Source of the DNA: Phycomyces blakesleeanus NRRL 1555(-) | Taxonomy: Eukaryota > Mucoromycota > Mucoromycetes > Mucorales > Phycomycetaceae | Length of the DNA stretch: 64,000 nt | Direction: 5' to 3' | NCBI RefSeq assembly: GCF_001638985.1 | Contig: NW_017265141.1 | Coordinates: forward strand, 62,001 to 126,000 | Part shown: in pieces, positions 11,201-22,937 of the stretch | Position numbering within the stretch: position 1 is the first letter of the stretch | Layout: each line of letters opens with the position of its first letter | Translations under genes and position numbers: made by a program | Notes under the pieces: model-generated | Databases searched by the model: none | The model's input: only the letters and a program-made list of their open reading frames with translations | What the model was told of the DNA's origin: nothing

Positions 11201-11765
11201 CTAGAACGTATTTTGGATTTTTTTAACAGTATTGGCAGCCACGAACGCTAATCTCAAGAGGTCGTTGGCTAAACTTCCAATATTCGGTTTTGGCTCTGCT
11301 ATTTTGGCTTCACCATAACCAATTGTGCAACCCCAACTAAGCTGCTCGATTTCACAGATCATTGCATCAGTCTGTGCGCGAATTATCTCACTGACACAGC
11401 CTTCTTCAGGCACAACATTAGTCCTGCATGTTATACATATTAGCGCCTGTTTTAATAAAATCCCACAAAAAGAAAAGAGTAACCATCTAAGAAATATATC
11501 ACGGTCAGGATCAGAGAACAATGTTGTGAGAATGGGATCAAATACACTACTCCACAATTCTGTTTCACGAATAGTTGTAGTGGATAAGAGATTTCGGGAT
11601 GGAAGTTTTTGTATCCTAAATTATCGCAAATATTAGTATAATACAACTAATATATAACAGTAATACAGCATAAATTTACGTTTGCTAAACCAATTAAAAG
11701 CTGTGCTTCATAGTCTTCTTTTCCGACGCTCGTGGCGACCAACTTTCGAACAGCATCGCGTGTCT
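11201..11765 (-). pseudogene. Relic of a Mucoromycota-type protein with a PD-(D/E)XK-like motif
   Basis: Exon pieces on the minus strand are about 11765-11680, about 11615-11484 and 11423-11201. The 60-nt intron 11483-11424 splices in phase to give FLRWTNVVPEEG. The upstream junction does not keep frame with the visible donor and acceptor, so the gene may be damaged or have a splice site I misread. The protein includes ETELWSSVFDPILTTLFSDP and then QTDAMICEIEQL, GYGEAKIAEP and a Leu-rich helix. Asp, a spacer of about 20 residues, then Glu-x-Lys is the arrangement of PD-(D/E)XK nucleases. I recall similar orphan proteins in Mucorales but cannot name a family. Function unknown. Confidence 0.4.
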
Positions 11766-11769
11766 TGAT

Positions 11770-12859
11770 CCTCCTTTTTTGCAGATTCTATTGTCAATCA
11801 ATGAGTTTATTAGTGGCTATAATAAGAACGCTTTACCGCTCATATCCATACATAAATTACACCATCAAGAGAGCTGGAAATATTTCGAGCTTATTTTTCT
11901 ACATCAACAACTAGAGTATTCACGCTAATTTTAGGGGGACAACATTTCCCTAGTGGGGGGCGACATTTTGATTCTACTAGGCCACAAATCGTAACCTTTT
12001 TGTTGACATGGAATAACCATATATGGTCCCCTAAGGATTCATTATTATTATTATAATTAATAGCAGCCAGGATACAAAATATTCGTAAATATTTTCTTTT
12101 GTACTTTGCAAAAAAGAGTGCACGGGGTTTACTTACCAGTTGGTGCTGTCAGACCTTGGGAATATAAGTAGGTGAAATAAAGAGAAATACATGATACGCG
12201 TAAGAAGGCCAATAAATAGGGAAATATTCAACAAGGTTGCGTCACACTCTAAGGACAACAACTTCTTATGATCTGCATAAGTAGCTATTGATATAGTGTA
12301 TTTGTGATTAATTATTATTTCTTTATTGTCAAGTCTAAATCAGGAACGCAAACGGCTATTAATTGGATATACAGGAATTGATTTTTGTATGAAACAACAT
12401 TTAATTATTAATTTTCCCAAAAACAGGCTCTAACTCTTAAAAGAATGAGAGTTATGTGCCTGGGGAAAGTTTGATGAACACTCAAAGTGTGGAGGAAAAG
12501 TAGTAAAGCTAATGCATACAATGAATATATTGTGTTCTTTCAGGACACACCGTTTTGCCCTCAAGGAGTAGAGAAAGACACAGAGCCCTGGACAGGTAGT
12601 CATAATCCATTAGTCCGGTTAGATAGAAATGTCATGCCCCACCAGAAAACGTCGTTCCCGTAAGATTGTTGCAAAATCTGACCCCCAACCCAAAAAAATG
12701 CGTGTAACCGTAAGATACTAATTAGTGACGTTGCATACTTTCAAGCTGTCCAGGCTGTCCGTAAGGTTTCCAGAAATCTTGTCTCATCGTCTTGTCCGTA
12801 AGGATAGCCTCACTGTATGATATTTCCCACGGCTATTTAATTACTTCTTTATATTTTTC
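11770..12859. other. Spacer upstream of the pterin synthase gene
   Basis: AT-rich with no firm gene. A minus-strand donor-like GGTAAGT (around 12135) follows a short open frame and may be a further exon of the relic at 11.2-11.8 kb. A 30-codon, very basic plus-strand ORF begins at ATG 12632. Less AT-rich sequence at 12540-12830 is probably promoter or 5' UTR of the next gene. Confidence 0.4.
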
Positions 12860-13584
12860 ATGGCCCCAGTTAGCTACATTACTCGTGCACAGTCATTCTC
12901 GGCTGCCCACCGTCTACATTCTCCTCATCTTACAGACGAAGCAAATTTAGCACTATATGGAAAATGCAACCACCCAAACTACCATGGCCATAACTACAAA
13001 GGTACAATGGCCAGTAAAAATAAAAATAAAATAAAAATAATAAAAAAATAGTAACATAAATTAAATTCACATTTGGATCTAGTGGAGATCACCTTGAAAG
13101 GAGAGATCAATCCCAGCAATGGCATGGTCATGAATCTAGTTGATTTGAAAGAATGCATCAAGCACGCCGTATTAGATCCACTAGATCATAAGAATCTGGC
13201 AAGTCATTGACTATAAGAATCCGAAAAAGAAATAAATCACAGAGAGTGATGACCAAAACAGCCATTAGGATCTTGACGTGGACTTCTTCCGTAAGAACCC
13301 AAGGTAAAATCAAGTTCCGTACTATTCCTTGTGTCATACAAACTGGTCTTATATTTCCATATCATTGGACTTATAGTACTACCGAGAATCTTGCTGTCTA
13401 TATTTGGAGAAATTTTCAATATCATTTTGCACGTCATTCAGCGTGGCGAACTAGTTCTGCAAGCCTCTACAGAGTCAGGATCCAAGAAACAGATCTCAAT
13501 TCGGTTGAATACTTTGGAGAAGGTGAAGAAAATAACCAAGAGTCCCTTCCAGATGTCGAGTTTGACAATAGGAGACACGCATAG
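12860..13584 (+). CDS. 6-pyruvoyl-tetrahydropterin synthase
   Basis: The enzyme converts dihydroneopterin triphosphate to 6-pyruvoyl-tetrahydropterin in the cytosolic tetrahydrobiopterin pathway. Exons 12860-13001, 13083-13198, 13269-13303 and 13377-13584 give 166 residues, close to the usual 140-165. Signature segments are [12 protein letters not shown] (zinc His), [15 protein letters not shown] (catalytic Cys and two zinc His), [17 protein letters not shown] (catalytic Asp and His) and [11 protein letters not shown]. The second intron begins GC (GCAAGT at 13199) and ends AG at 13268; no GT donor there keeps frame. Relative to the mammalian enzyme there is a short insertion rich in Arg and Ser before [10 protein letters not shown]. 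Confidence 0.92.
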
Positions 13585-14098
13585 TCAAAAACATGAAAAA
13601 GGGGTTGAAAATCTATCCACTTCTTTTTATATATATCTTGTTTTTGTTGTGAAATTCATATTATTGGAATTATCTGCATACTATGATACGTACATGTGTA
13701 TTATTGAATTTTATGTACTATGTTTCTGCTATTCCTTAATTCTAGCAGAGAGTATTTTTTTACTAGGATCTACTTGAAGAGTTGGTACAACCAAAATATC
13801 ATGAACCCATAATTAACTCTCTTTTTTTTTTTGGAGAAGAAGAAAAAAAAACTAACGCCTAAATAAAAGCCAAGATATAGACAAATATACTGTTAAATGT
13901 TTATATTTTATTAATATTTATATTTATATTTATATTCTGTATGTATGTGTGTGTGTGTGTGTGTGTGTTCTAAAGATCATAATTTAATAGTTATCTTTAG
14001 TATTGATAAAATTTGAACAAATATTATAAATAATATTTAAGGAATGCATTAGTTTGTCTCTTATTTGATGTACTTTCATGAATTTTTAAGATCCATTG
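13585..14098. other. Spacer between PTPS and EDE1 3' ends with a TG microsatellite
   Basis: Convergent 3' regions of two genes. It contains ATTTATATTT repeats at about 13905-13935 and a (TG)n run at about 13946-13968. No open frame of interest. Confidence 0.6.
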
Positions 14099-17000
14099 TT
14101 AATACTGATCGAGTAAGAAGTTTGTAGCCTTTTGCAGATCATTATCATATCTGCGTAGGGCATCCTTTGCCTGATCTACTGTAAAACCCATGCTCATCAA
14201 CACACCTACATATTCACTTTCCTTTGGTGCAAGAGTGTGAACCGAAGGTGTATTGATACTTTCACTTGCATGATTAATAGAGTTGTGGACAGATGAAGCG
14301 AATCCGCTGGTGTTTTCGGGAGTAGTATTAATGGAGTTAGAGGAGGGTCTGGTTTGTTCGGGTTGTGGGGAGTAGAGTTTCTGTTCCGTGGGTGTTTGTG
14401 TGGAAAATTGAGATTGTTCAACAGGTGGAGATTGTTCGATAGGTTGAGATGATTGAGGCTGAGTGCTTATGTCCTTTTGCTGTGAATTGGTTGTTGATGG
14501 CTTGGGTTCCTCTGTATCTCCAAATGCGAATGGGAAGCCTTCAAATCCCTTTAAAACTGATTTATGACCTCCTGAGGTGGTCGTCGATGTTTCTGTAGAG
14601 GGTTCCGGTGGAACAAAGTTGTCCGAAAATGTTGCTGGTTCAGGTTGGCTTAAAGTGGGTGTTTTTTCAGCCTTGTCTTCTATTTCCGATGAGACATCAA
14701 ATGGATTCTCGTCAATGTGTGCTGTCTGAGAGAGGTTTGTTGGGTTTTCATAATTGTCATCAGAATCAACCATATCATCAAACTCGGCTTCAAATGCACT
14801 TATTTCCTTGTCAGGCGTTGTATTTGTCGATTTGACCTTTGGATCGTTTGCACCAAATGAAGTCAAGTCAAACTCATCCAACGAACCATGGTGGGATGTA
14901 AAATCTCCCGTGTGTGCGGAAACAAACGAAGATGCGACAGATGCATTATCCACAACCTCAAAATCATGCTCTGTTGTTTTGCTTGATTCGCTGTTGCTTT
15001 GTCCAAATTCTTCTTGATGAGATGCAAGGACATCAATACCACTAGTGTCATTGGCATACTGCCCTGGAGTAAAAGTGCTGTATTCTCTAAAATTTTCTTC
15101 AGATTCTGTATCCGAGCGCTCATTATCTGACTCTGCTGCAGGTTTACCAGTCTCTGCAACTGTATTTTCTTGTTCGAATGGCGACGAATTATCTGCAGAA
15201 GATACTTCTTTAATCAGCATATTTTGTGGAGCAATCGAATCATTTGAGGTATCTGCTGTATACGCAGGAAGAGTGTCGTTTTGATCAATATTTTCTGAGT
15301 CATGGTGTGAAGTGTTTGATACTCCAAAAGTGCCAATTTCATTAGAAAGGGGCTTATCTTCTGAAGCGATGCTTTCTTCGTCAGACTCTTCCGATGTAAT
15401 GCTAGAATTGCTAGAAACATCTTTAATTACATTTGAAGTAGAAGTAGGCTCAGCTAAAACGTGGTCATTCTTCACATCAGGCTTGTCATCAAGAATAGTT
15501 GTTTGTTGAGAACCCAATTCTTCTGGAGTGGTTTGTTCCATGTAGCTCTGCGGTACATTATCGGAATATTGGTTAGAATCTGTGTATACACTGTTTGTTT
15601 TGTAGGAGCTTTCTGCAGGGGGGTACACAGTAGATGTAGCGCCTTTTTCGATCGTGGGCTCACGGACCGGAAGCTCATCTTCTTGGAGCACATCATTATT
15701 CTGGTATGTTACACCACTAGGTTGCTCAAAATCGATATTTGCAGGTGTTGGTGTATCCACGTTTTCTGTGTTTTCGATAGGCTGGATGTTTAAAATTTTA
15801 TTTTCAGTATCATCATCAGTGACAGGGAAGACTTCGACAGGAATTTCTTTTGGCACAGGCTCCTCTTGGACGCTATTTTGTCCCCCAATAACGTCTTGGT
15901 GAATGTTGTTTTGTTCAAGGGCAGTCTCCTTTAAAGGCAAATTTTCGGTACGATCTTCAGATTTTTGTGGCTGCTCGTTACTTTCTTCCTGTCTCAATTC
16001 ACTAATACTTCCAGCAGAAATTTCATCCTCTGTCATGGTATGTCTATTATCAGCTGCAGTTTCAACGGCATGATCGTCAACTTCCTGCATATTTTTATCC
16101 GGATAAGTGTCACCAGCATCAGTAGCTTGATTTGTCTCATTGTTTAAAGTAAAAGGATCTACTGAAGACTCGTGGATTGAATTAAGCTCCACCTGTGGAA
16201 CCTGAGCTGATTCAACCTGATATTCAGGGACTGGAACAACCTGAGGTGTCTGGACTGAATCAAACTGAGGTTTTTGAGCTGATTCAGTTTTGGGTTCTTC
16301 GGCTAACTTTGCTTGGGACTGAATTGGCCCAACCTTGGTGGTCTGTGTTGGCTCAGTCGAACTGGGTTCAGCACTTGGCTCTGCATCTTTCTTCTCAATT
16401 TCTCGGCTAACCTCTTCATCTTTATCTTCGCCATTTATAAATGACACTGCTGTAGCAAAAGCTGCGGTAGCAGTTGCCGCTGCCGCAGCAACAGGAGCAA
16501 ACGTGCTTCCAAGTACGCTCTCATCAGATTTTGCCGATGCTTCCTCGGCTTGGGGAGACTTTACGGATGATGGTTGCCTTTTTATTGGTGTAGGTGCTGG
16601 TGCTCTTCTTCGTACGCTCTGAGATTTGGTGAGACCTTCACCAAGTATACTTGAGTTGCGCTGCATCCGGCTCTTTGGAGGGGGAGGGGGAGGAGGGGTT
16701 GCTTTTTGGGTAGGGGGGGATACAATATCTACTGTTTTTTTTTTAAAAAAAAACAATCAGTAAATATTTTCAGTAATGAATTTAGAAACTTATACCTGTC
16801 TTGGAAGAAGTACTTTCATGGGCATGGGCTTTCTCCAACTGTGCATTTAATGAAGTATGTTTGTCTTTTACAGCCAATAATTCACTTTGTCTTTCCCCGG
16901 TTTTAATTTCTTGGTCTTCGGAAGCCTTTGAGATCAAAGCAAGCTCTGTTCTCATAGTTTCGCATTCTTTCTCCAAAGTAGATATTCTCTCTTGGAGTAC

Positions 17001-18955
17001 ACGCTCTTCATTTTCTGCTTCCTCGAGTTCCTTTTGAACTCTGATCTTCTCGCTCGAAACTCTTTTCAAGTCTTCGATAAGATCTCCTTCCTTCTGCAAA
17101 AGATGGGCAGTTCTAGATCTTGTTTGATCAAGAGAGGTTTGTAGGTTTGATAATTCGGAGTTTTCCTCATCTAATTTTGAAGAATGATCTACAATCCTGG
17201 ATCTGTCTCGCTCGTCAGACAAAGGCAAATTGGTGGTTGGCAAAGGAGCAGCAACTAGTTGTTCTGTAGTATGTTTTTTATCCTCCTCTTCTGAAGTTTC
17301 ACTATCTGAGTCGGTTGTCTCTTCAATCTCTGGCTCCTCTGGAATCGTTGGTTGCTCTATTAGATCATACATAATGATTATTATATAGTTAGAATGCATT
17401 TACTTTTTTGGCTATAAAAATAAATACTATATATATATATCGATGTATACCTGGAATTGGGATTTCTACTCTTTTACTGCTAGACACTAAAATGAAACAA
17501 AAACTTAATTAATTCCTGCTATATTTGTTATAAATGGATCTGCAGATTTAACATACCCCTATCCAAGTCTTCTACAGAAGCAAGAAGAGAATCTGAAAGT
17601 TTGGGAGGAATAGCGTAGCCTTCTTTTCGTACTCTGATGAGATGCATGGCAATTATAAATTCTTTGAGTGACAAACAACCCCTGTTTTGTGTATCTGCCA
17701 AGTCCCATATTAAGCCAAGCTCTGATTCTGACAAGTGTGAACTCTTGAAATAGTTTACAGCTTCAGATCCTATTTAATTAAATGTATTGCATTTGCATAA
17801 TAAATATTTGTTGTTGTTAATTTCAATGAAAAACAAAAGAAACACAAACTCACCATCAATGTACTCTCGATTGTTAATATTTAGCTTATCAAAAGCAACT
17901 TTGTATTGTTCTTTTTCAATTGCATCCACATTCCAGGGTTCATTCATTTTCATCAATGGTACTGGTGGCTTTGGAACAGACCGCGGAGAGGTCTCTTTTT
18001 TGGGACTTGATACCTCTTTCGGCTGGATCATTGAGTGGCGTTCCTTACGCTTAGGGGGAGGGGGAGGTTTACTGCTTGCAGAAGCGATCACAGACTGAGG
18101 AATTACATCTGGTAACTGTTTCACACCGGCCATACAACGAGCAATATAATGCATAGCAATTACAAATTCAGACTGGCTCATCAAATCTGACTGGTTCTTG
18201 TGGGAAAGATTCCTATTAAATAATTAAATAAATGTGTGTGTATATAATGGAAAAACAACAACAACAAAAAAATTTAACGAATAATTAGTAATGTTATTGC
18301 TTTACCAGATGTGGCCCAGTGTTCCTCCAGGCAATTTGGATCGCATGAATACAGTTCTTGCTTTTTCATCCCTGATGAACCCATTGACTGGTTCAAGTGC
18401 CTTGAATATGCGCACATATTTAATGCGGTCACTTGGGCTGATGACATCTGTATCTTGGGCTGTCTCGTGGGTGTCCGGTTGGAGCATTGGTAGCGGCGTC
18501 TCTGAGTGAAACATGCTTTATCGTTAGTATGGGCGGCCAATCAAGACGGTAGGCCAATGATTGGTATAAAATACAAGTAAAACGAGGTATATTACTTGAA
18601 GAGAGTGCTTTGGCAGATGGTCGAATACCATGCTGTGCACAGGCAATTAGTTTGAGAGCAATAAAGAACCCTTGCTTATCCAGGACCCCTGCATTTCTCT
18701 CGTCTGAAATATCCCATATCTAAAGACATATTGTTAATCAAAGTGAGACTAAGATTACTTGATGGTCTTATTGTTCTATCTACTTGCCTGTCCTAGTGCC
18801 TGAGCAGAGAGTTTGGAGTGAGCGAAGAGAGCAGCGGCCTGCTCACCGGTGATAGTGTGGCCGTCTGTACTGGTAGAATCAAATAGCTTGTTGTATTGGG
18901 TACGCTCCTCGGGATTCAGGGAGGCATCCCATGAGGGTTGGAGAGTATTACTCAT
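14099..18955 (-). CDS. EDE1: EH-domain endocytic scaffold Ede1/Eps15 homologue with C-terminal UBA
   Basis: This early-arriving scaffold of clathrin-mediated endocytosis binds NPF-containing adaptors and ubiquitin at the plasma membrane. Eight exons join in frame: 18955-18788, 18719-18596, 18501-18306, 18212-17854, 17769-17557, 17486-17451, 17356-16796 and 16731-14099, giving 1429 residues (yeast Ede1 has 1381). Three EH domains are visible (for example LGQIWDISDERNAG, LGHIWNLSHKNQSD, LGLIWDLADTQNRG) with a proline-rich linker after the second. A coiled coil rich in Glu, Lys and Leu follows, then a long acidic Ser/Thr/Pro/Gln-rich region, and a terminal UBA (LMSMGFTVDQAKDALRRYDN). Intron 1 has a GC donor (GCAAGT at 18787). 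Exon 6 is only 36 nt. It is divergent from KSH1 across 194 bp. Confidence 0.93.
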
Positions 18956-19149
18956 GAGTTGTAAAGAATGTAATAAAGAGAAGCACGCTCTCGGTGGTTC
19001 CACAAATGAAAAGTGCAGAGAGCTGGTATTTAAATGCACATGCGTCATGACCGTTGCCAAGTGTTTTTGGGTGAGGCCGACTTAGCCAATAAAGATTCGC
19101 CTTCTAACAAGCGCATTTTTTTTTGTGTGTGTGTTCTCTCGCGTGATTG
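18956..19149. promoter_or_regulatory. Bidirectional promoter between EDE1 and KSH1
   Basis: Only 194 bp separate the two divergent start codons, so the genes must share promoter sequence. A CCAAT pentamer lies near 19086 (TTAGCCAATAAAG). No TATA box is evident. A TG-rich tract precedes KSH1. Confidence 0.5.
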
Positions 19150-19523
19150 ATGGTAATTTGGATGGTGAAGCCATCAGCATGACATTTAACTCAAATCTTG
19201 CTCCCTTTTAGTCTGCCATCTTCAACTTTCAGTCTCTTCTTCTCGTAGTCTTGCTCTTGATCTGTACATGTACATATGTTAGAGCTCAGGCTCCTTCTTT
19301 GATGGACCGCAACAAAACTGGGTATGCGTTCATTATTTAGAAAATGAAGATAAAAAAATGCTTCGTTATTTTTGCTGACTTTATCGGTTACAATATATAT
19401 ATATATATATCTTTATATAGTGTATTGGGTCTGTTTTGGAAAGCATCTCGTGTAGGCGAGAGGTTGAGCCCTTATGTATCTCTTGCTTGCATTATCATGG
19501 GCATTTCTATCATGACTTCTTAA
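19150..19523 (+). CDS. KSH1: Golgi secretory-pathway protein Ksh1 (kish/TMEM167 family)
   Basis: Ksh1 is a tiny two-span membrane protein of the early Golgi needed for secretion. Exon 2 (19212-19321) and exon 3 (19421-19523) encode [20 protein letters not shown], then [16 protein letters not shown], then [20 protein letters not shown] and a second hydrophobic helix. This matches the family almost throughout, including DRNKTG and GERLSPYV. Total length is 71 residues against about 72 in yeast. The start is an exon of ATG alone at 19150-19152 followed by GTAATT; a second ATG at 19163, also followed by GTG, is an alternative. The gene is easily missed because no exon is long. It converges on the bZIP gene, whose stop is 95 bp away. 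Confidence 0.88.
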
Positions 19524-19618
19524 ATTGGTTCTTTATATATAAGAATATATATTAATTTGTTATTCTTCAATAAATACAGCATTATCATTAATTAATTAAT
19601 TAATTATATGTATATGTA

Positions 19619-20637
19619 TCAGGCTGGATAATGAAGTTCTATAATAGAATTCAACTTCTCATTGTGATCTGTGATCTGAGCCTTTTTCTTCATCTCAGTA
19701 CACACAAAATCCAAATCGATATCATCAAACCGAGGATGCTTTGAAAACCTTTCCCAGGATTCTACTAATTCTTTAGGACGAGGGGTTGTGGAATATATTG
19801 GATGAAGAGACGTTGGGTCTGTTGGCATGACAAGCTCGCCTGTCTCTTCACTGGGTTTCTTTCGTGGTAAGAAATACATTTGAGGATCATCGTTCTCTTG
19901 GTCTGTGCTGAAACTACTGTTTGGCATTGGTGACTGTATAAGGGTTGAACTGGATGCGAAAATGGCAGGTGGAGTGGAAGGTGGGGTTGATTTCTTTTTC
20001 ATAAAATCTTTGAAAGAGTTAGGACCAAATAAGCTAGAAAGTTTGTTTTCCAAGGCAGTCTTTGTTACTCGTAGTTGTTCTACCATCTTCTTGAGTTTAG
20101 CATTATCCTCTTGTGCCTTAATCATAGATTCTGCCTTGGAATCTTCGAAAGTTTGGAGTTTTGTTTGGAGCTCATTCATATAGACATCTTTACGTTTACG
20201 TGATGCCCTTTGTGATTCTCTGTTCTGCAGCTTCCGTTTTAATTTGGGATCACTAGGAATCTAGACGGGAATGGATGAGATCCAGTACTATCATTCGGAA
20301 TGATGATTGTGAAAATAGAAACGTTACAATATATGATTACTTGCATTGTTATAGCTAGCTTCATCATTGCTGTTTGTTAGTTTTTGGCTTTCCTGTGAGA
20401 AGGTCTTTGAATTTGATGCTGTGTAAAGGTAATGAAGATTAATGTTTTCAACTCATTACAAATGGGAGGGTTCTTTTCTTTATTTTATTTTTACTCACTG
20501 TAGTTTTGTTGAGAGGGAGGGAGAGTATATATTTCGCTATTTGTACTCTGGTTATTTATAGAGGAATCCAATTGTATATCTGGTTCGTATTGTCCCTGAG
20601 GAATGAAATGAAGGAATTCGATTGATGTGTTACTCAT
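19619..20637 (-). CDS. AP-1-like (Yap/Pap1-type) bZIP transcription factor
   Basis: Exons 20637-20499, 20418-20345 and 20260-19619 give 284 residues. The basic region reads KLKRKLQNRESQRASRKRKD, the Yap/Pap1 form of the bZIP DNA-binding helix, and a Leu-containing coiled coil follows (MNELQTKLQTFED onward to about residue 140). The C-terminal part is rich in Ser, Thr and Pro and ends with FDDIDLDFVCTEMKKKA, which holds a single Cys; the Cys clusters of classic oxidative-stress Yap1 proteins are not obvious. The second intron must start with GC (GCAAGT at 20344) because no GT donor keeps the frame and its acceptor falls directly before the basic region. Targets cannot be deduced. Confidence 0.82.
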
Positions 20638-22937
20638 CGCAGTAATAGATTTAGACTTGATCACTAGGAATTATTTGTCTTGGTGACTTTAGATTTCCTG
20701 AGTTTCAAGAAGAAAAGAAAAGGAAGGAAAGAAAAGTTTATTTAGGTGCATTAATTTTTTACCATTCTTCCCTTTTTTTGTTGAATTTTAAACATAAGAA
20801 ATTAGCCAAATATTGTTAATATTAGTATTATCAATAGCTTTTGTATTTTTATTTGCAAACAAAGCCAGTATATAAAATAAATGTATGTATGCTAACTTGT
20901 ATATAATTGACGCTAGAATCACTAGATACAATATCTTCATACATATATATCTCTCTTAAAAGCTTCAAATAAAAAATCTAGCTATATCTTCCCGTAAGCA
21001 TCTAGTATATTTTCAGTACAATTTATAAAGAATTAAAGATCTTGCTGAAATATCCTCAAGATACAAATACAATTCAGAATCTTAAGATCTTAAGACCAGT
21101 TTTAGGTACAATGATTTTGTGTAAAGAAATTGCTGTTGTTCTAATGGCATAATAATTACTCCAAGTAGGCGGGTTATTTTTTATATTCCAAAAAAAAGAG
21201 AGAGTTTAAATAGAATTGTTTATTTCTGTTATTGAACCTTTTGGATATGTTTATAAAAGGTACTTTGAATTTCTGTAAAATAATAATAGTAATAGTAATA
21301 ATCATAATAGTAAGGTGGGGAGCTGGTTACAGAAAAAATAAGATATTATATATTATATATATTGCCACACGAGATGAGAAATTGTGCAATCAAAAGGCTA
21401 AATTGTAAACCGCAAAGTTTATGGCGATTACCTTGACTCTTTGATATGCTGTGCCCTACAAAATTTAGTACACGCTGGCTGCAGCCCAGATAACTTTATA
21501 TTTTATAGTTTTATTTATATTTATATTTTTACCTTTATCTTTATCTAGGAACACCAATATATATAGCAAAAAGAAAGAGAAAAAGGGAAAATTCCCTTCA
21601 CCGAATACAGCTATCGAACTTAGTGCGAAAAAAAAGGTATAATATTTTACCCTATCAAGAACAAAATGCCAAGTAAACGGTGCAAGACAATTTAGGCAAG
21701 CTACAAAAAGTAAATACTCTATGGATACTACAAAAGCAATATATCAAGGTATCATTTTTTTATAAAAAAAAAGAACGCATTGATGACAGTAAAATGACCA
21801 AGAAAATGGAATTAACCTACAAAACTGTGTGGGAAGTAGTAAACCCTGTCAATTATATAATGTTAAATATCTCCAAACGAGTCTTTTTTTTCATTTACTT
21901 TAATCTTTTTTGTTTGTAGACTTGATGGTATTGGCTTGAAAGATCTACGCGAAACAACGTGTACACTTTTATGGTAACACCAATCTTTTTGGTTTTTTTT
22001 GTAAGCTGTAGGACAGACAAATAAGACAATTCTCGGAAGGGCGACACAAGCCAAAAAAAAAAGATCATCAGAATAAAGCTTAGTAACTGTGTCCACTTCA
22101 ATTTTGTATATATTATTATTTTCTGGACGCGTCTTGTGTGTACTAGTAAGAGCATCACTTGGTTATGAAGATGTTTTATAAACGAAACAAAAGAGATAAA
22201 TAGATGAAGATATGTTAGTAACAAAGAGGATGGTCCAATGTTTTCTGTTTTGATTGGTTCAGTACGGCTGTATAGGCGCGGGGGCTCTGCTAGACACCCT
22301 TTTTTTTATATTTCCTTCTTTCTTTTTTTGGTTGTACCTTTTTAAGGTGGAATTTATCAATTCTTTAGAAACTATTTAAAATCCATATAATTTATGCACT
22401 ATTTAGAAATTAAAGCTAGTTTTGCGGTTAGACTAAAAGAAATATATATATTTTTAAACGTGGGATAACTTCTAAACGATCCACACCGTTTTTGTCAAGG
22501 TTTTTGGTTTTTGGGGATTATGAGAGCGCGTTTCGGACAAATGTCTGTAAATGTATAAAGCTCCGTCACCATTTGTACAAAAAAAAAACAAGTAAAGCCA
22601 AAAATAATATGCGTGTCCTGTTTTTATCTAGAGTACATTGCAAATTGGGAATAACTGGGAATATACAATATTTTGTTTTAGTTTTAGTTTTACTTTTTTT
22701 AGTTTCTATTCATAAGCTATAGAGGAGTAGTGACATGGTAATAATAAATCTACGCAGTGAAAGCAAAAAAAAATGTTGAGGAAGGAGAAGAGAAAAAAAG
22801 GTAAAGGGCTCCAGAATAGGGCGTCCAAAGAGATGTTTCGAATAACAAGAACAGCACAAAAAAGAAATAAAACACACACACAAAAAAAAAGGAAGAAAAT
22901 AACACAGGAATCCTAAAAATAATAATATAAAAAAAAT
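20638..22937. other. AT-rich spacer with no supported gene
   Basis: About 2.3 kb with short runs of TA, T and A tracts and AGTAATAATA repeats (21285-21310). Open frames are short and start with non-ATG codons. The part nearest 22.9 kb is 3' UTR of the carrier gene; the part near 20.6-20.9 kb is upstream region of the bZIP gene. Confidence 0.5.

Noticed and set aside
13207..13777. Alternative plus-strand frames across the PTPS gene
   Set aside because: They include intron sequence or the wrong frame; the four-exon PTPS model explains the coding signal.
22492..22722. 76-codon frame with hydrophobic end
   Set aside because: Non-ATG start and repeat-driven Leu/Val run; no coding-like composition.
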